From: Echinostoma caproni
Taxonomy: Eukaryota > Platyhelminthes > Trematoda > Plagiorchiida > Echinostomatidae
Length of the DNA stretch: 64,000 nt
Direction of reading: 5' to 3'
Assembly (NCBI GenBank): GCA_900618425.1
Contig: UZAN01040099.1
Location: 28,153-92,152 of the forward strand
The position numbers and the translations under genes were made by a program. The notes under the pieces are model-generated. The model was not told where the DNA came from. It was given only the letters and a program-made list of their open reading frames with translations, and did not search any database. How positions within the stretch are numbered: the stretch's first letter is position 1; every line of letters starts with the position of its first letter. Positions 1 through 10,633 of this stretch are shown here, piece by piece.

Positions 1-1389
1 AAAATGACCATTTTGGCCATATTTTCGGAACGGAATGAGATATCTGCATCAAATCAACTGCGGTAGAAATAAAGTAACAAGGGTTGTCGAAAGATGCGAT
101 AATTTTTGTAAGAGTACGAGATTTTATAAGAACATACAAGTTTAAAAATTGGAATGTTTCCAAAATGCACTTTTCTGAGTATGGGCTCTGAATTCGATAA
201 TCTTTATTGCTGAAATCATATAGTATTACTTAAACACCTCCTTCACACAAATTAAACCGAGTGAATTTAGATTAACGTATGACATTCACAAGTAATAAGT
301 ACAAACTGTCTGCAAATAATCTTAATGCCATTGTCGCATTTCTCGATTCAGTTTCACCATGGGAACGCCACCGTGGTTGTTCTTAGAATGGGGATTACCG
401 AAGCCACTACCAATCAGAAATTGTGAAAATGTTCGACAAGTTAGTAAGTATTAGGAGATCAGAACACCTTTCGGTTATCATAGCTGAACCACAACGCGGT
501 ATTTTGGGGTTCTTGCAGTCAACCCAGGGGAAACGGTGGAGGTACAGTATCCGTTGATGAATATCACCCGTTGGCAAACAAAGCATGAAACAACCCATGC
601 ACCTGACGTAATATTACCTAAGCTCACGGAACTGAAAAGGGGGAGGAATTTTCCGGTGCAACATGTTGTGAAGCATGTTGAGAGAAGACCTTTGGACCTT
701 GGTCGATGTCTTGGATAAGCATGCAGGCCACCAGAGAAAAGATTAAACAAGCTCTAACTTATGGCTACTGCCCGTAAATAGTTAGAAGTGCTCCGTAATG
801 ATGAATAGTTCACAGAATCCAGTTACCAAATATTACTTCACCACAGTGAGAACCCTCACTCCTCATTTACTGTCTCTTTGTTTTCGCACACTTTCAAAAC
901 TGTTTTATTCATTCTTGACTAACATCTTTCATCTTGCATTTTTATCCGGCTTTTCCATATCCGATTATCGTGACTTGATAGCATGTTGTCTACTGAGCAT
1001 TTTGCACACAGAGATTCATTCAACTTCAGCCTAGGCCTTATATTATTCTATTGACGAATCGAAATATATATACGAAATGCCTGCAGGGATACATTAAAAA
1101 GAAATGTCTTCGCATTTTGACTTTGTTCTTATGCATCACTGATATTATTTTACGATAAGGATCGAGTCAAACAGTACGAGCGATCAGGGGAAATCTACGC
1201 ATGCCTGGGCAGCAATCAACACGACATAGTTAAGCCAGGCAAACAACTACAGCCTCACCTACATCAACACCAGCCTGCCATCGAACGTGATGACCCACGG
1301 TCACAATTCTGGAACGACGGCACACGGACAGGTCACGAGATCGCGATCGATAACTAAACGTTGGTGGTTCGAGCTAAGGTAAAAAGGGG
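1..1389. other. Non-coding flank left of the assembly gap
   Basis: No gene is recognisable here. The open frames are short, overlap on both strands and match no family I know. The sequence is AT-rich, and no clear repeat structure was seen. Confidence 0.5.
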
Positions 1390-2028
1390 NNNNNNNNNNN
1401 NNNNNNNNNNNNNNNNNNNNNNNNNNNNNNNNNNNNNNNNNNNNNNNNNNNNNNNNNNNNNNNNNNNNNNNNNNNNNNNNNNNNNNNNNNNNNNNNNNNN
1501 NNNNNNNNNNNNNNNNNNNNNNNNNNNNNNNNNNNNNNNNNNNNNNNNNNNNNNNNNNNNNNNNNNNNNNNNNNNNNNNNNNNNNNNNNNNNNNNNNNNN
1601 NNNNNNNNNNNNNNNNNNNNNNNNNNNNNNNNNNNNNNNNNNNNNNNNNNNNNNNNNNNNNNNNNNNNNNNNNNNNNNNNNNNNNNNNNNNNNNNNNNNN
1701 NNNNNNNNNNNNNNNNNNNNNNNNNNNNNNNNNNNNNNNNNNNNNNNNNNNNNNNNNNNNNNNNNNNNNNNNNNNNNNNNNNNNNNNNNNNNNNNNNNNN
1801 NNNNNNNNNNNNNNNNNNNNNNNNNNNNNNNNNNNNNNNNNNNNNNNNNNNNNNNNNNNNNNNNNNNNNNNNNNNNNNNNNNNNNNNNNNNNNNNNNNNN
1901 NNNNNNNNNNNNNNNNNNNNNNNNNNNNNNNNNNNNNNNNNNNNNNNNNNNNNNNNNNNNNNNNNNNNNNNNNNNNNNNNNNNNNNNNNNNNNNNNNNNN
2001 NNNNNNNNNNNNNNNNNNNNNNNNNNNN
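1390..2028. other. Assembly gap (run of N)
   Basis: A run of 639 unresolved bases. Open frames that run through it are artefacts. Its true length may be an estimate. Nothing can be said about its content, and it could hide the left end of the neighbouring transposon. Confidence 0.99.
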
Positions 2029-2439
2029 CTCCCGGAAAGATATTAGTTCCAATATCTTATTGATTTCATTTACCTTTGACGAGTTTAGATCTAAACGTTA
2101 CAATGATCATTTCATAACTCTGTATGTCTAAATTCTCTACCGATAGAAATACACTACAAGTGATTCACTACTTTCTTTTCAGACTCCTGAAAACTGAGTC
2201 ATTAGGTGACGCATAACATGTACAAATGTCTGATTCGCCGCACCTCCGCTTTCCACACAATTGACCCAAATTATCGTGGCACAAAAGGAGAATTCCACAA
2301 TGAAAAACTGATCATGTTTTATTTAAATGTTCTCATAATTGAGCACTTTCGAGTAACTCATAGATACATGTTGAATGGTATTTGCACACATTTCTAGGTC
2401 TACTGATATCCTGGCAGTACCAGCACATTTCTCCATGCA
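2029..2439. other. Short spacer between gap and transposase remnant
   Basis: No gene was recognised. The part nearest 2440 (2333-2439) continues a minus-strand open frame that may be the decayed C-terminal tail of the neighbouring transposase. The other terminal inverted repeat of that transposon was not found here by eye. Confidence 0.4.
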
Positions 2440-3396
2440 CTACATCCGCCATTCTCTCGCAGACAAGGAGCCAGATGGATCCCCCGCAATTACGATCCCG
2501 TATTGCTGGCGCATGCTTTGTTTCACACAATGTTTGATCACACTCCATACACCTTCAATTGGGTTTACTGTTGGAGAATAAAGCGCAAGGCGCAGCAATA
2601 TGGCACCGGAATATGCAGGCTTATCAAGCACCGCCTCCAAGCCGAAATGACAAGGTGCGCTATCTCATACAACCGCCGCATTCCTGCGGACAAACTCCGG
2701 TAGATCATTTAGAACGGTCCGCAGACACGACTGACAATTTTCTTTTGTAAAGGAGCCGCGCTCCAACGTATAATTTATCAATCCGTATTTTGAGACGGCA
2801 CCAATTATATGCAGGTTTCTTCCTCTGCTGTTGGAAACCGTGCAACCTGCCCTCTGTCCCCGCATAGCATGTCCACGACTCCGATTAAAAAACAGGTTCA
2901 AATTTGCTGGAAGAAAATGTAATCACTGAGGGCACAAACTTACTCTCATTTATCCATACAACGTTCTTATTCACCGTTTCGTATTGCTGTATGCTTTGAA
3001 CGAATAGCTTCCGCTTCATTTTGTTTTCCTCCAAATTCATTGTTTTGCACATAGAGTGCACTTTCTTCATGATAATAAGTCAGCCGTTCAGGTAGTTGCC
3101 AATCTTGCTGCAACAAACCTCTCTGTCGTATTCGTCCTTCAATTTCAATCGTAGCGTTTCTAAACAAAGTGTGCAATCTTCGTTGGTCCACTCAATCAGT
3201 TGATCCACTTCAGCCTCACACAAACTGTGTCTCCGAGCTCCACCGTGAACTCCAGCAAGTACCCAAAGGTTAGCTGTACGCTGGTGCATACCAAAAGCGG
3301 CAGCAACGCTCTTCAGTCCTCATCCTTGCCCAAGGTTGTTAAAACTCGCTGACGGATGTCCTTTGGATAGGACTTCCGTGATGAATGGTCAGTCAT
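2440..3396 (-). pseudogene. Tc1/mariner-superfamily transposase, degenerate (DD35E spacing)
   Basis: Remnant of a cut-and-paste DNA transposase, a DDE enzyme that acts in the nucleus on terminal inverted repeats. Read on the minus strand, it starts at an ATG at 3396 (MTDHSSRKSYP) and runs through a helix-turn-helix-like N-terminal region split by frameshifts near 3290, 3190 and 3070. The catalytic core has VVWINESKF where the family has WIDES, so the first Asp appears to be Asn. Next comes DSAPCH (second Asp), then YSPTVNPIEGVW with the catalytic Glu. Exactly 35 residues separate the second Asp from that Glu, against 34 in classical Tc1. An in-frame TGA lies just before DSAPCH, near 2665. About 957 bp, or roughly 320 codons, is the normal size for the family. 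It is certainly inactive. Terminal repeats were not located. It ends about 200 bp before a Penelope-like element that runs the other way. Confidence 0.85.
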
Positions 3397-3615
3397 TACG
3401 AAACGTACTATACGTGTCCTCAGTGAAATGACAAAAGTTGTAGTCTGCAAACTGCACACTAAAATGATGTGTATTTGTGACAAAATGATGTCTACCTTGG
3501 CCGTGGATCATGCATAGGTGCCAGAGGATCAAGACAAAACGTGAGTGGTTGATGGGTAGGCGGAGTTGATGCATTTCAGACCCTTAGGTATACAATAAAT
3601 GGTAAAGATATTGCG

Positions 3616-4876
3616 ATGTATATACACGATATATACACGAACGTTCCGCTCATGGAAACGGTTGATTTCATTTGTAACTACATCGAAGAAAACGAAATCG
3701 ATATGAGTTACGGTAGAAAACTGAAAGAACTGCTCCTGAAATACACTTTCAATGTCCAGTTTCTGTTCAATGGAAAACTGTATCGTCAAAAGGAAGATGT
3801 CGCTATGGGCTCTCCACTAGGACTGATATTAGCAGATGTGTTCATGGCCAAACTGGAGAACTCAGTCGTAGAATCCGAAATTTGAAAGATGAAATTCTAT
3901 AAACGATATGTTGATGATATATTTTGCATAACTAACAAAGAAAGCGACCTAACCCTCATCACGCGAACGTTTAACAAGACTCACAAGTCCATAAGGTTCA
4001 CCCTGGAGGCAGAGAAAAATAACAAACTAGCATTCATTGACGTAACTCTGCACAGGACAACTGGTTCACTACTTGAATGAAGGATGTACAGAAAAGAAAT
4101 GTGGACCGGACAGTACATTAACTTTCTCAGTTTCGTGCTGCAGTGTCTTGTCTCACGTGCACGAAAGATATACTCCGAATCCACGTTCGCAGATGAACTT
4201 GATCAGATTAAAAACATTCTAAGGGAAAACGCATACCCTGAAAGGTTCATCGAGAAAAGCTTAGTAGAAAAAAATGAAACACGAGTCTGTTCAGGAAGCT
4301 CCGAAGAGGCAACCGTTTATTAAACTGCCATTCAAAGGAGACGACCCGTCTGATCCGAGTAGGGGACGTTAAGCGCTTGCTGTGAGAGTAACCTTTAATA
4401 CCGCCAGGTTGTCATGCGTATTCACTGGCTCACCGATAATAAGAACACCCAATAAAAACAGTCTACCTATGCTGGCCTCATCTATGTTTATAAATTCCTT
4501 CAGCTGCGTTTATAACGTAACCTACATTGGCTGAACGGTTAGACAGCTGTCTCAGTGGATTAAAGAGCACTGCCCACGCTGGCTTCAACACGATGGAAAA
4601 GGTGTCATAGGAAGAGCTATCCTCGCTCACCTAGCAGACTCAGGTCACCAAGTGAAACCCGAATCAGCCTTCAAAGTCATCTATCGAATACCACCTCACC
4701 CATCGAAGTCGCTGCGTCTCCACTCCCTAGCCGCTGCAAAAGCGATTGGTATTCGTTTATTCAAACCCAATCTATGCGCCCCGAAGAGATTGGCCCATGC
4801 TATTCAACTACTGTGGCCGAAGATCGATCACACGGATGACGCATCACAGTTTGATTGCAGTATTGTGTTGATCTAG
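3616..4876 (+). pseudogene. Penelope-like element 1: reverse transcriptase plus GIY-YIG endonuclease, decayed
   Basis: Penelope-like retroelements encode a telomerase-related reverse transcriptase fused to a C-terminal GIY-YIG nuclease. In order, this copy shows a TNVPL motif (3641-3655), a GSPLGL motif B (from about 3808), the catalytic YVDDIF box (about 3907), LAFIDVTLHR (about 4027), the thumb-like stretch MWTGQYINF and CLVSRARKIYS (4099-4170), and then the endonuclease. In-frame stops lie at 3883-3885 and near 4078-4083, and frames shift between about 4320 and 4500. Aligned on TNVPL, the Asp of motif A seems to be replaced by Tyr. That is my alignment by eye. The 5' part of the RT and any pseudo-LTR are missing, perhaps lost at the junction with the transposase remnant near 3540. 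The copy is dead. Confidence 0.9.
4511..4876 (+). other. GIY-YIG endonuclease segment of Penelope-like element 1
   Basis: One frame stays open from YNVTYIG (4511) to the stop at 4874-4876, apart from a single TGA at 4532. That TGA replaces the codon expected for the Arg of the YIGRT motif, and CGA to TGA is a typical CpG decay change. Downstream are QLSQWIKEHCPRWLQH, HLADSGHQV and AFKVIYRI, in the order seen in Penelope-like nucleases. This domain would nick target DNA for target-primed reverse transcription. The frame differs from that of the upstream RT pieces. Confidence 0.85.
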
Positions 4877-5099
4877 GGGCATGAAACACGTCGCATCCCC
4901 CCACTCACCCCTACCTCATTCCTCTCGCTTTCACTCAATCACGGTAACTTTTGAATGACTGAATGATTATCCCCGTTCAAAATGCCATTTTCCTATTTGA
5001 TCTGTACTGGTCAGAAGATGAATCAATGAAAAGAATTCTTCGCCTCTAAATTCCTGTTCTCATGTTAAAATGGGCATATTCTGAAATGTAAAGATATCC
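4877..5099. other. Spacer, no gene seen
   Basis: AT-rich sequence directly 3' of the Penelope-like element. It may include that element's 3' untranslated part, but no terminal repeat or tail could be defined. Confidence 0.4.
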
Positions 5100-6303
5100 C
5101 ATGGTTAGTGAGGTGTGTATGAACAAGGTATGTTTCACAGCCGTATACCTCGCTCTTCAGCTGTAGGTTGAGAAATCTGTACCACATAGTGACATCGCTA
5201 GGAGCCTTGAACAGTACGTGCATCTATGACAACCGACGAGGTCAACGAAACAATTTGAGGCTATGCTTAATGTAGAAGATACACGAACGACTTGATACTT
5301 AGTTGATAACCGGCTTCATGTCGCTCTAGCGTCATGGTAAATTCAGAGCTCTGACTGGACGCAGAAGGTGGGGGTGATCCAACGGAATCGCGATCGCTTC
5401 GGCTGTTGACAGTAAGCGATGTTTGACTTGCTTCGAACTCACCCTGGTGATCGTGTAGATAGGCCTGACCGCTTTACTCATTCCGACACGATGTTCCGAC
5501 CAAATGAGTCGTGATTGCCATACCCCCGTCCTCTTCAATCCGCGACTAAGCCAATTGGGGTGGTGTTCTCGAATACCTTCTCTTGCGATTATCTATCAAC
5601 ATCTAGGCAGCTTCTTATTCGGAACCTATCCTCCTCCTCTTCTGGCCCGAAAACCACACGACCGATTGGGTTCACTTATCGATCAGTTGGATGGTTCGGC
5701 CGCAACAAAGGACATGGCCTTGGCTCAACTAAACCGAGCGAGAACCCACACCTTGTCCACAGCCGTGAGTCCTAGGTTGGCCCAGTGAAATTCGACTGTG
5801 CAGTAGGAGTGCCATCAACACACGGATGGACTGGACGTGACAGCAAAAGCATTAGAAAACGTACAACCTGGTAATCAGATAGTCTGGTGTTGGAGTGAGA
5901 CATTTTAAGTGACACAGATCGCGGAATATAATCAGATTACAGAAAGGGTAAGAAAGAATGTACTTGTCCAAGGTCACGGATGAAAGGGATGAGACGATGG
6001 AGCAATCGCACTGTATTGCAACATCATGCGATGGAGCAGGGTAATGACTCTAGCGTTGATCGCCGATGCTTCACTGGTATCAGCGGAGGGGGACAAACAC
6101 ACAATCACACATACAGAGTCGTACACGTACTAGCAAGATAAACAACCGATATGCATTTCATGGGAATCGAGTTGTATGTGTGTGTGATGAAAGCTAGTCC
6201 CACAATCGTCCCCAGTGCTTCAAAGGGAGGTAGAAAAATTGGTGCTGCATGGTGATCATCCAGAGATCGCTGAGAGGCTTGTCAACACTGATGAGGTCAA
6301 TGC
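5100..6303. repeat. Two diverged copies of an unidentified repeat (about 5100-5265 and 6170-6303)
   Basis: The two segments are similar when laid side by side and lie about 1.06 kb apart. Both contain a short coding-like block on the plus strand: VEKSVPHSDIARSL in the first and VEKLVLHGDHPEIAERL in the second. Each is followed by TDEVN and then Glu-Thr or Ala-Thr. The first copy has a stop before VEK. The second copy runs directly into the 21-bp units at 6304. The sequence between them (5330-5800) has open frames on both strands without a recognisable domain. I do not recognise the family. It could be a fragment of a transposon gene or a dispersed host pseudogene. Confidence 0.4.
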
Positions 6304-6405
6304 GACAGCTTGAAATTATACTGGGACAACTTGAAATAATGATCTGCCAACTTGAAACGATTGCCGGACATCTTGATATGATGTTGGGACGACTTGACTT
6401 GTAAA
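6304..6405 (+). repeat. 21-bp tandem repeat encoding a heptad coiled coil
   Basis: Four full 21-bp units and a partial fifth follow each other without spacers. Each begins with a variant of GACAACTTGAAAT. In the plus frame each unit gives one heptad (RQLEIIL, GQLEIMI, CQLETIA, GHLDMML, GRLDL), ending at a TAA. This is a regular leucine/isoleucine pattern typical of a parallel coiled coil. The opposite strand also reads open as FKLSQYN-like heptads, so direction is inferred from the shared stop position. The same units occur at 51015-51238. Confidence 0.75.
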
Positions 6406-7094
6406 AGGTACAGTTGCTTCACCTTTCAAACCCCATCTGACAATAGAATTATTGGCACATGAAACATTTTTTAATGACTCGACCAATGAAAGGGACCTAG
6501 TAGAATCTAATCCTCTCTACCTTTTTTCAAACCCCGATCAATTTCTTTGAACACGTCATAATCTTTACTGGTGTACAGGTGTAAACTCGGAAAAAGGGTA
6601 AGGATAAATGAAAAGGTACACATCATCACTCTGAGGAATAATAAGTTCATTGCACCGAAAATTAAATAACCAGTTCCATGGGGAAAAAGGTACTTTCTTT
6701 GCTTCGGAATCCTAATAATGGAGTGACGCAACAAGAGCTAAAAGTCTTCACTATTCCGCTTTCCTCGACTAATTCGAAGTAAATGGTATTTTCTTTGGAG
6801 AAAGAAAAACCGGAATGATTGTGCCTTCTGATGAAGTCATTTGATACAATGGTGAAATGAATCCATGCTATACATATAAAGAATCGCTTATGCAACAGGA
6901 CACAACGACAATAAATCTGTAGGCCTATTGGATCAAATGTTGAGACATTACCGGAGTCGATTTGACCATCATCCATCCATCCATTTCATTATTCAAAGCC
7001 CCAATCATTGAAGGAAGCATTGAATTTTAAATCACGGATGAAGTGAAATAAATATCGATAATTTATTCTTTCTTGACACTAAGAATTATAATAA
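6406..7094. other. No gene seen
   Basis: AT-rich sequence. The 104-codon minus-strand frame at 6662-6976 has no domain or splice context and is regarded as chance. Confidence 0.5.
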
Positions 7095-7250
7095 AATTTA
7101 TAGATGATAAAGGTGATAAGGATGATCATGATGATTGGGATCAGGGTTATTATGATGACGGTGATCATGATGATGAAAATGATGAGGAGGTGAAGGAGGA
7201 AACGATGATGTTGACGATGCTGAGGAGGATCATGAGGACGACGACAAGAA
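7095..7250 (+). repeat. GAT-rich low-complexity tract
   Basis: A degenerate run of GAT, GAC and GAG triplets (GATGAT motifs). On the plus strand it would read as an Asp/Glu-rich peptide, but no start, splice site or neighbouring exon supports translation. It is best treated as an old, interrupted trinucleotide microsatellite. Confidence 0.7.
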
Positions 7251-9631
7251 AAACTACATACCGCGCTTTACCGATCTCTTTATCAATTAGCAACGAGATA
7301 AACCAAATTGCATAACATTTTAGGTACATAATGTGCCTTTACTTTTCCTATCACGTAAAACAAAAATTGCACGTATTCCAGCCAAAGTTTCAATCGATTC
7401 CTCCATATACTACCTATGCTAAAGACTTTCAGCACCCATATTTCCTTCCAGTTTTGCGTAATTTAACTGTTCTAGGATAAAATCGATGCGGTCCATATTA
7501 TTATTCACACTCGGTTTTCAAATATAAGTCATTTACTTCTCTCTAAAACATATTTGGGATGACTAGTTTCTTGAATCAATATTTCCGTCAATCAAACTCG
7601 ATCACTGTCTCACTTCTCACGATGCTCCTGATCAGGCGCTGATGAGCGTTTCTCAGCGATTGATCCCTCCTGCTGTTCAATCTGTTTGCTTTTGATAATG
7701 CGTATCAGCAAAAGAAAGCGGGTCTGTGTAGACTGCATGACGCCCATATAGTTTCCCCTCGGTGAACTATTCAAACACACTTGTGAGCAACTTGTTTCCC
7801 TGTTATCATTTGGCTACATTCAAATTATTTCTTCCTCTGAATTGTTCACTTACAGGTTTGATCGATTTAGGGTTATGCCTGTTAATAGTTATCACCAGAA
7901 CCAATATTCAAGTGTCCCCATTGTTTCTAGTTCATCATCAATGCTACTGACGTGGTATCACCACGGATGATCGATTGTCCGTTTCAATTCAAACATGACA
8001 AGTTTCTTCCTGTCATTTTGTTCTCCTTTCTGGCGAGAACATTCCACGTGATACAGGCATTCAATAATGGGGATCACTTATGTTTACTATAAGAAATACG
8101 CTGTTTTCCAAAATGTTTCACAGAAAGTTGATTGGTAAGTAACCAAACAACAGTTATAAATATCGGTAACTGAGGGATTAAATGCACAGAAAATGAATAA
8201 AAATTCAAATCCTGCGGATCAGTGATCACCAATTTTCAAGTGATGTCGGTATCTATGGCATCGATATGTTTTTAGACTGTTGATTATCTGCAGACTAATG
8301 TAGACCTTTTGGTTTCGTTAAAGAAGACTATCACAAGGGTGATACATTTATGAATAAAACAAATGCACCTTAAATGAAATCAATGGTTTTGCATTGTAAT
8401 ACTTGAATCACTTCAAAAGATTCTAACCAAATTCAGTTGTTTTTCTTGAAGCTATTTGTTTAGGTTCCAAACCGTTGCAATGTATTTTAGAATGCGCTGT
8501 GTATTACCTTCCTTGTTGGCGGTTTCACGTTAGAAGCGCGGACTTGGTGAAACGTTGTTTATTTGAAGCTGTGAAAAATCGAGAATGCATAGAAGAAACG
8601 AAAAATGGATTCATCCGAAAGTGTATTACATAACTAGTAGTGAACAGAAACCCGATCGCATCAAACAATTTGGTCTAGATTACAAAGATCAATAGGAAAG
8701 TGGAATATTAGTAAACCGACTTCAGCATGCTGTTATTTGCCCAGGCAATACAACTCCTCTTCCCAGTATTATACTTCAGCGCAACACGTGGAAAGCAACA
8801 AAAACATTACAAGCGCAAGTATCTTTTAAGTTGCAATAAGCGTAATGTTTTTCTGTCACCACTTATCTTCATCAACAGAATGAAGAGACAGTTACGCAAC
8901 GAATGGGCTGACTGCATGCTTAGGAAGAAATTTCGTATGACGCCAGCACAGGGGAAATTATCAAATTACAAAAAAAGAAACCGACAGTATTCCTGAACTA
9001 TGCATCAAGAGGTATCCGTTTTCTGCATGTCACTAAAATAATAGCACGTAGTCAGTCTGCCTAGCTAATATGCCAGTTAAAGAAGGGAACGATAGCAAAA
9101 GGCTAATGAAACCTATCCTGTAACACCAAAAGATCATTCTGTGGATTTTAGAACTGATTAACTTGGCAAAGTGGGACCTAGGTTTCGGGTGTTTTTATCA
9201 CTCAGATTCGTGATGTTAGTTTTTGAGGGGGATATTTACGGGTATTTATTACACATATATGAAAACGGTGTATATTTGAATACTGTATAATAACGGAACC
9301 ATTCAAAAAATCATGAACGTCAAACACGGGAATTAGGTTGATTTTTTTCTCCCGATTGTGCCAACGAGTATCCTATACCCATAAACTGCCACCCCTGCCC
9401 GTACCCCACAGTTCTTCACTCATTTTGATCACTCCGAACCAAACCGTACAGACCATTATTCGAAAAACATAACAAAACTGACTACCCAATGGTCATGGAC
9501 GCTCAGAACTATATCGTAATCAACAAAACGTAACTCCTTTTTAAATTTCTATTGATGGATGGATTGAAATTGAGTAGCGGGACTCAAGGATGTCATATTT
9601 CTACATTCAAATTGTTAGCAATTTTATATCA
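7251..9631. other. Non-coding stretch
   Basis: No gene, RNA gene or transposon domain was recognised on either strand. The open frames at 7762-7950 and 8727-8996 lack known motifs. AT-rich throughout. Confidence 0.5.
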
Positions 9632-9751
9632 ATTGTGAAATGTTCGGTAGCTTTGGTGGAATTCAAACCCAGGCATGGAAGTTGTTCAAAGGCATAGATA
9701 GTGTCCATGCGTGGGTTTGAATTCCCTCGAGGCTACTGAACTTTTCACAAT
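9632..9751. repeat. Inverted repeat with about 48-bp arms (hairpin-forming)
   Basis: The left arm (9632-9679) begins ATTGTGAAATGTTCGGTAG. The reverse complement of the right arm (9714-9751) begins ATTGTGAAAAGTTCAGTAG. The arms match closely through AATTCAAACCCA and GCATGGA and are separated by a loop of about 34 bases. The right arm contains GGGTTTGAATTCCC, which resembles a tRNA B box. This could be two tRNA-derived SINE ends inserted head to head, a MITE, or a precursor of a double-stranded RNA. Confidence 0.75.
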
Positions 9752-10413
9752 CCACAATAAAAAATCTTCAAATCTGCCCAAAAGAAGAATTTGAACAATT
9801 AACCTTGCCTTAGAAGCTCATTCAGTGGACTCCGGGGAATTCTAAGGAAAACCTGCCGGGGCAGTCAGCTTACATACTAACTGGTGGATGCCATATGCCT
9901 CCGTCAGTTAGATGGGTGATTCAAATATTTCTACCCTGACAGTGACTTTATAAAAGGTGTGAGATCATTCAATAATAAACGAAATATACAAAATAACAAT
10001 TAAACAATTTGAGTATCTTCGTAGCTAAAAAGATACCATCAGATCATGCAATGTATCGAATTAGTGCACAATTATTTTATGAATTCTGTTACAGCATTTC
10101 TAATAACTTACATTTTTGTCTACCCATTCAATTCTGATTGTCGTCCGTTCTATCTGTTTCCTGAATCTCATCACCTGTATAGCTTGTTCAAGAGTAATAA
10201 TTTTAGAAATTTTTTTATATTTTGATAATTCGTCTTGTTTCCCGACTCAACTATTGAAAATTTGTGTGGCTCAAAAATTGAGTCACTTAAAATTGGGAAA
10301 CGTTACGGGATACAGGTAAAAATTTCGAACTTATTACTTCGACCTGATTAATGCATTTTAACATTTCTGTTGTATCCTCCCTGATTGGCTGTATTGTTCT
10401 TCTGTATTTTTTC
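9752..10413. other. Non-coding stretch
   Basis: No domain or RNA gene was recognised. AT-rich, with short unsupported frames only. Confidence 0.5.
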
Positions 10414-10423
10414 CGACCTGAAA

Positions 10424-10633
10424 GCAAAAGATATCATGTTAATTCCCAGATTCATGAAACTCCTTTTCCGATGTAGTGGAATCGCTAGAAATGTCCTGGT
10501 AGAGTTTATCGTTTGTAAGCATCTTGACGCATGTAAAAGAATGGCTGATATCATATTGAACAACGGAGATCGCTGCTTGCACAACAAACTTATTAAATCC
10601 ATGTCAACCCCCCGGTACCTGCTCCCATTATAA
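10424..10633 (+). CDS. Candidate terminal exon, unidentified
   Basis: A pyrimidine-rich tract (TGTTCTTCTGTATTTTTTCC) is followed by an AG near 10423 and then by an open frame ending at TAA 10631-10633. The frame encodes a compact hydrophobic and basic peptide containing KLLFRCSGIARNVLVEFI and HLDACKRMADIILNN. The opposite strand is also open over this interval. I do not recognise the protein, and no partner exon was found. It could equally be a chance frame or a worn transposon piece. Confidence 0.2.
   Translation, partial: AKDIMLIPRFMKLLFRCSGIARNVLVEFIVCKHLDACKRMADIILNNGDRCLHNKLIKSMSTPRYLLPL

Noticed and set aside
1354..2131. Long open frames on both strands spanning the N run
   Set aside because: They exist only because unresolved bases cannot encode a stop. 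There is no real sequence behind them.
5221..5262. CCGACGAGGTCAACGAAAC, resembling a hammerhead core
   Set aside because: It belongs to the repeated coding-like block also seen at 6290, where the GAAA is absent. Stem I and stem III do not pair.
7073..7315. Asp/Glu-rich small protein
   Set aside because: It is explained by a GAT triplet microsatellite, with no start context or splice support.
7637..7665. GCGCTGATGAGCG, a possible hammerhead core
   Set aside because: No GAAA and no matching stems follow. Only the CTGATGAG string fits.
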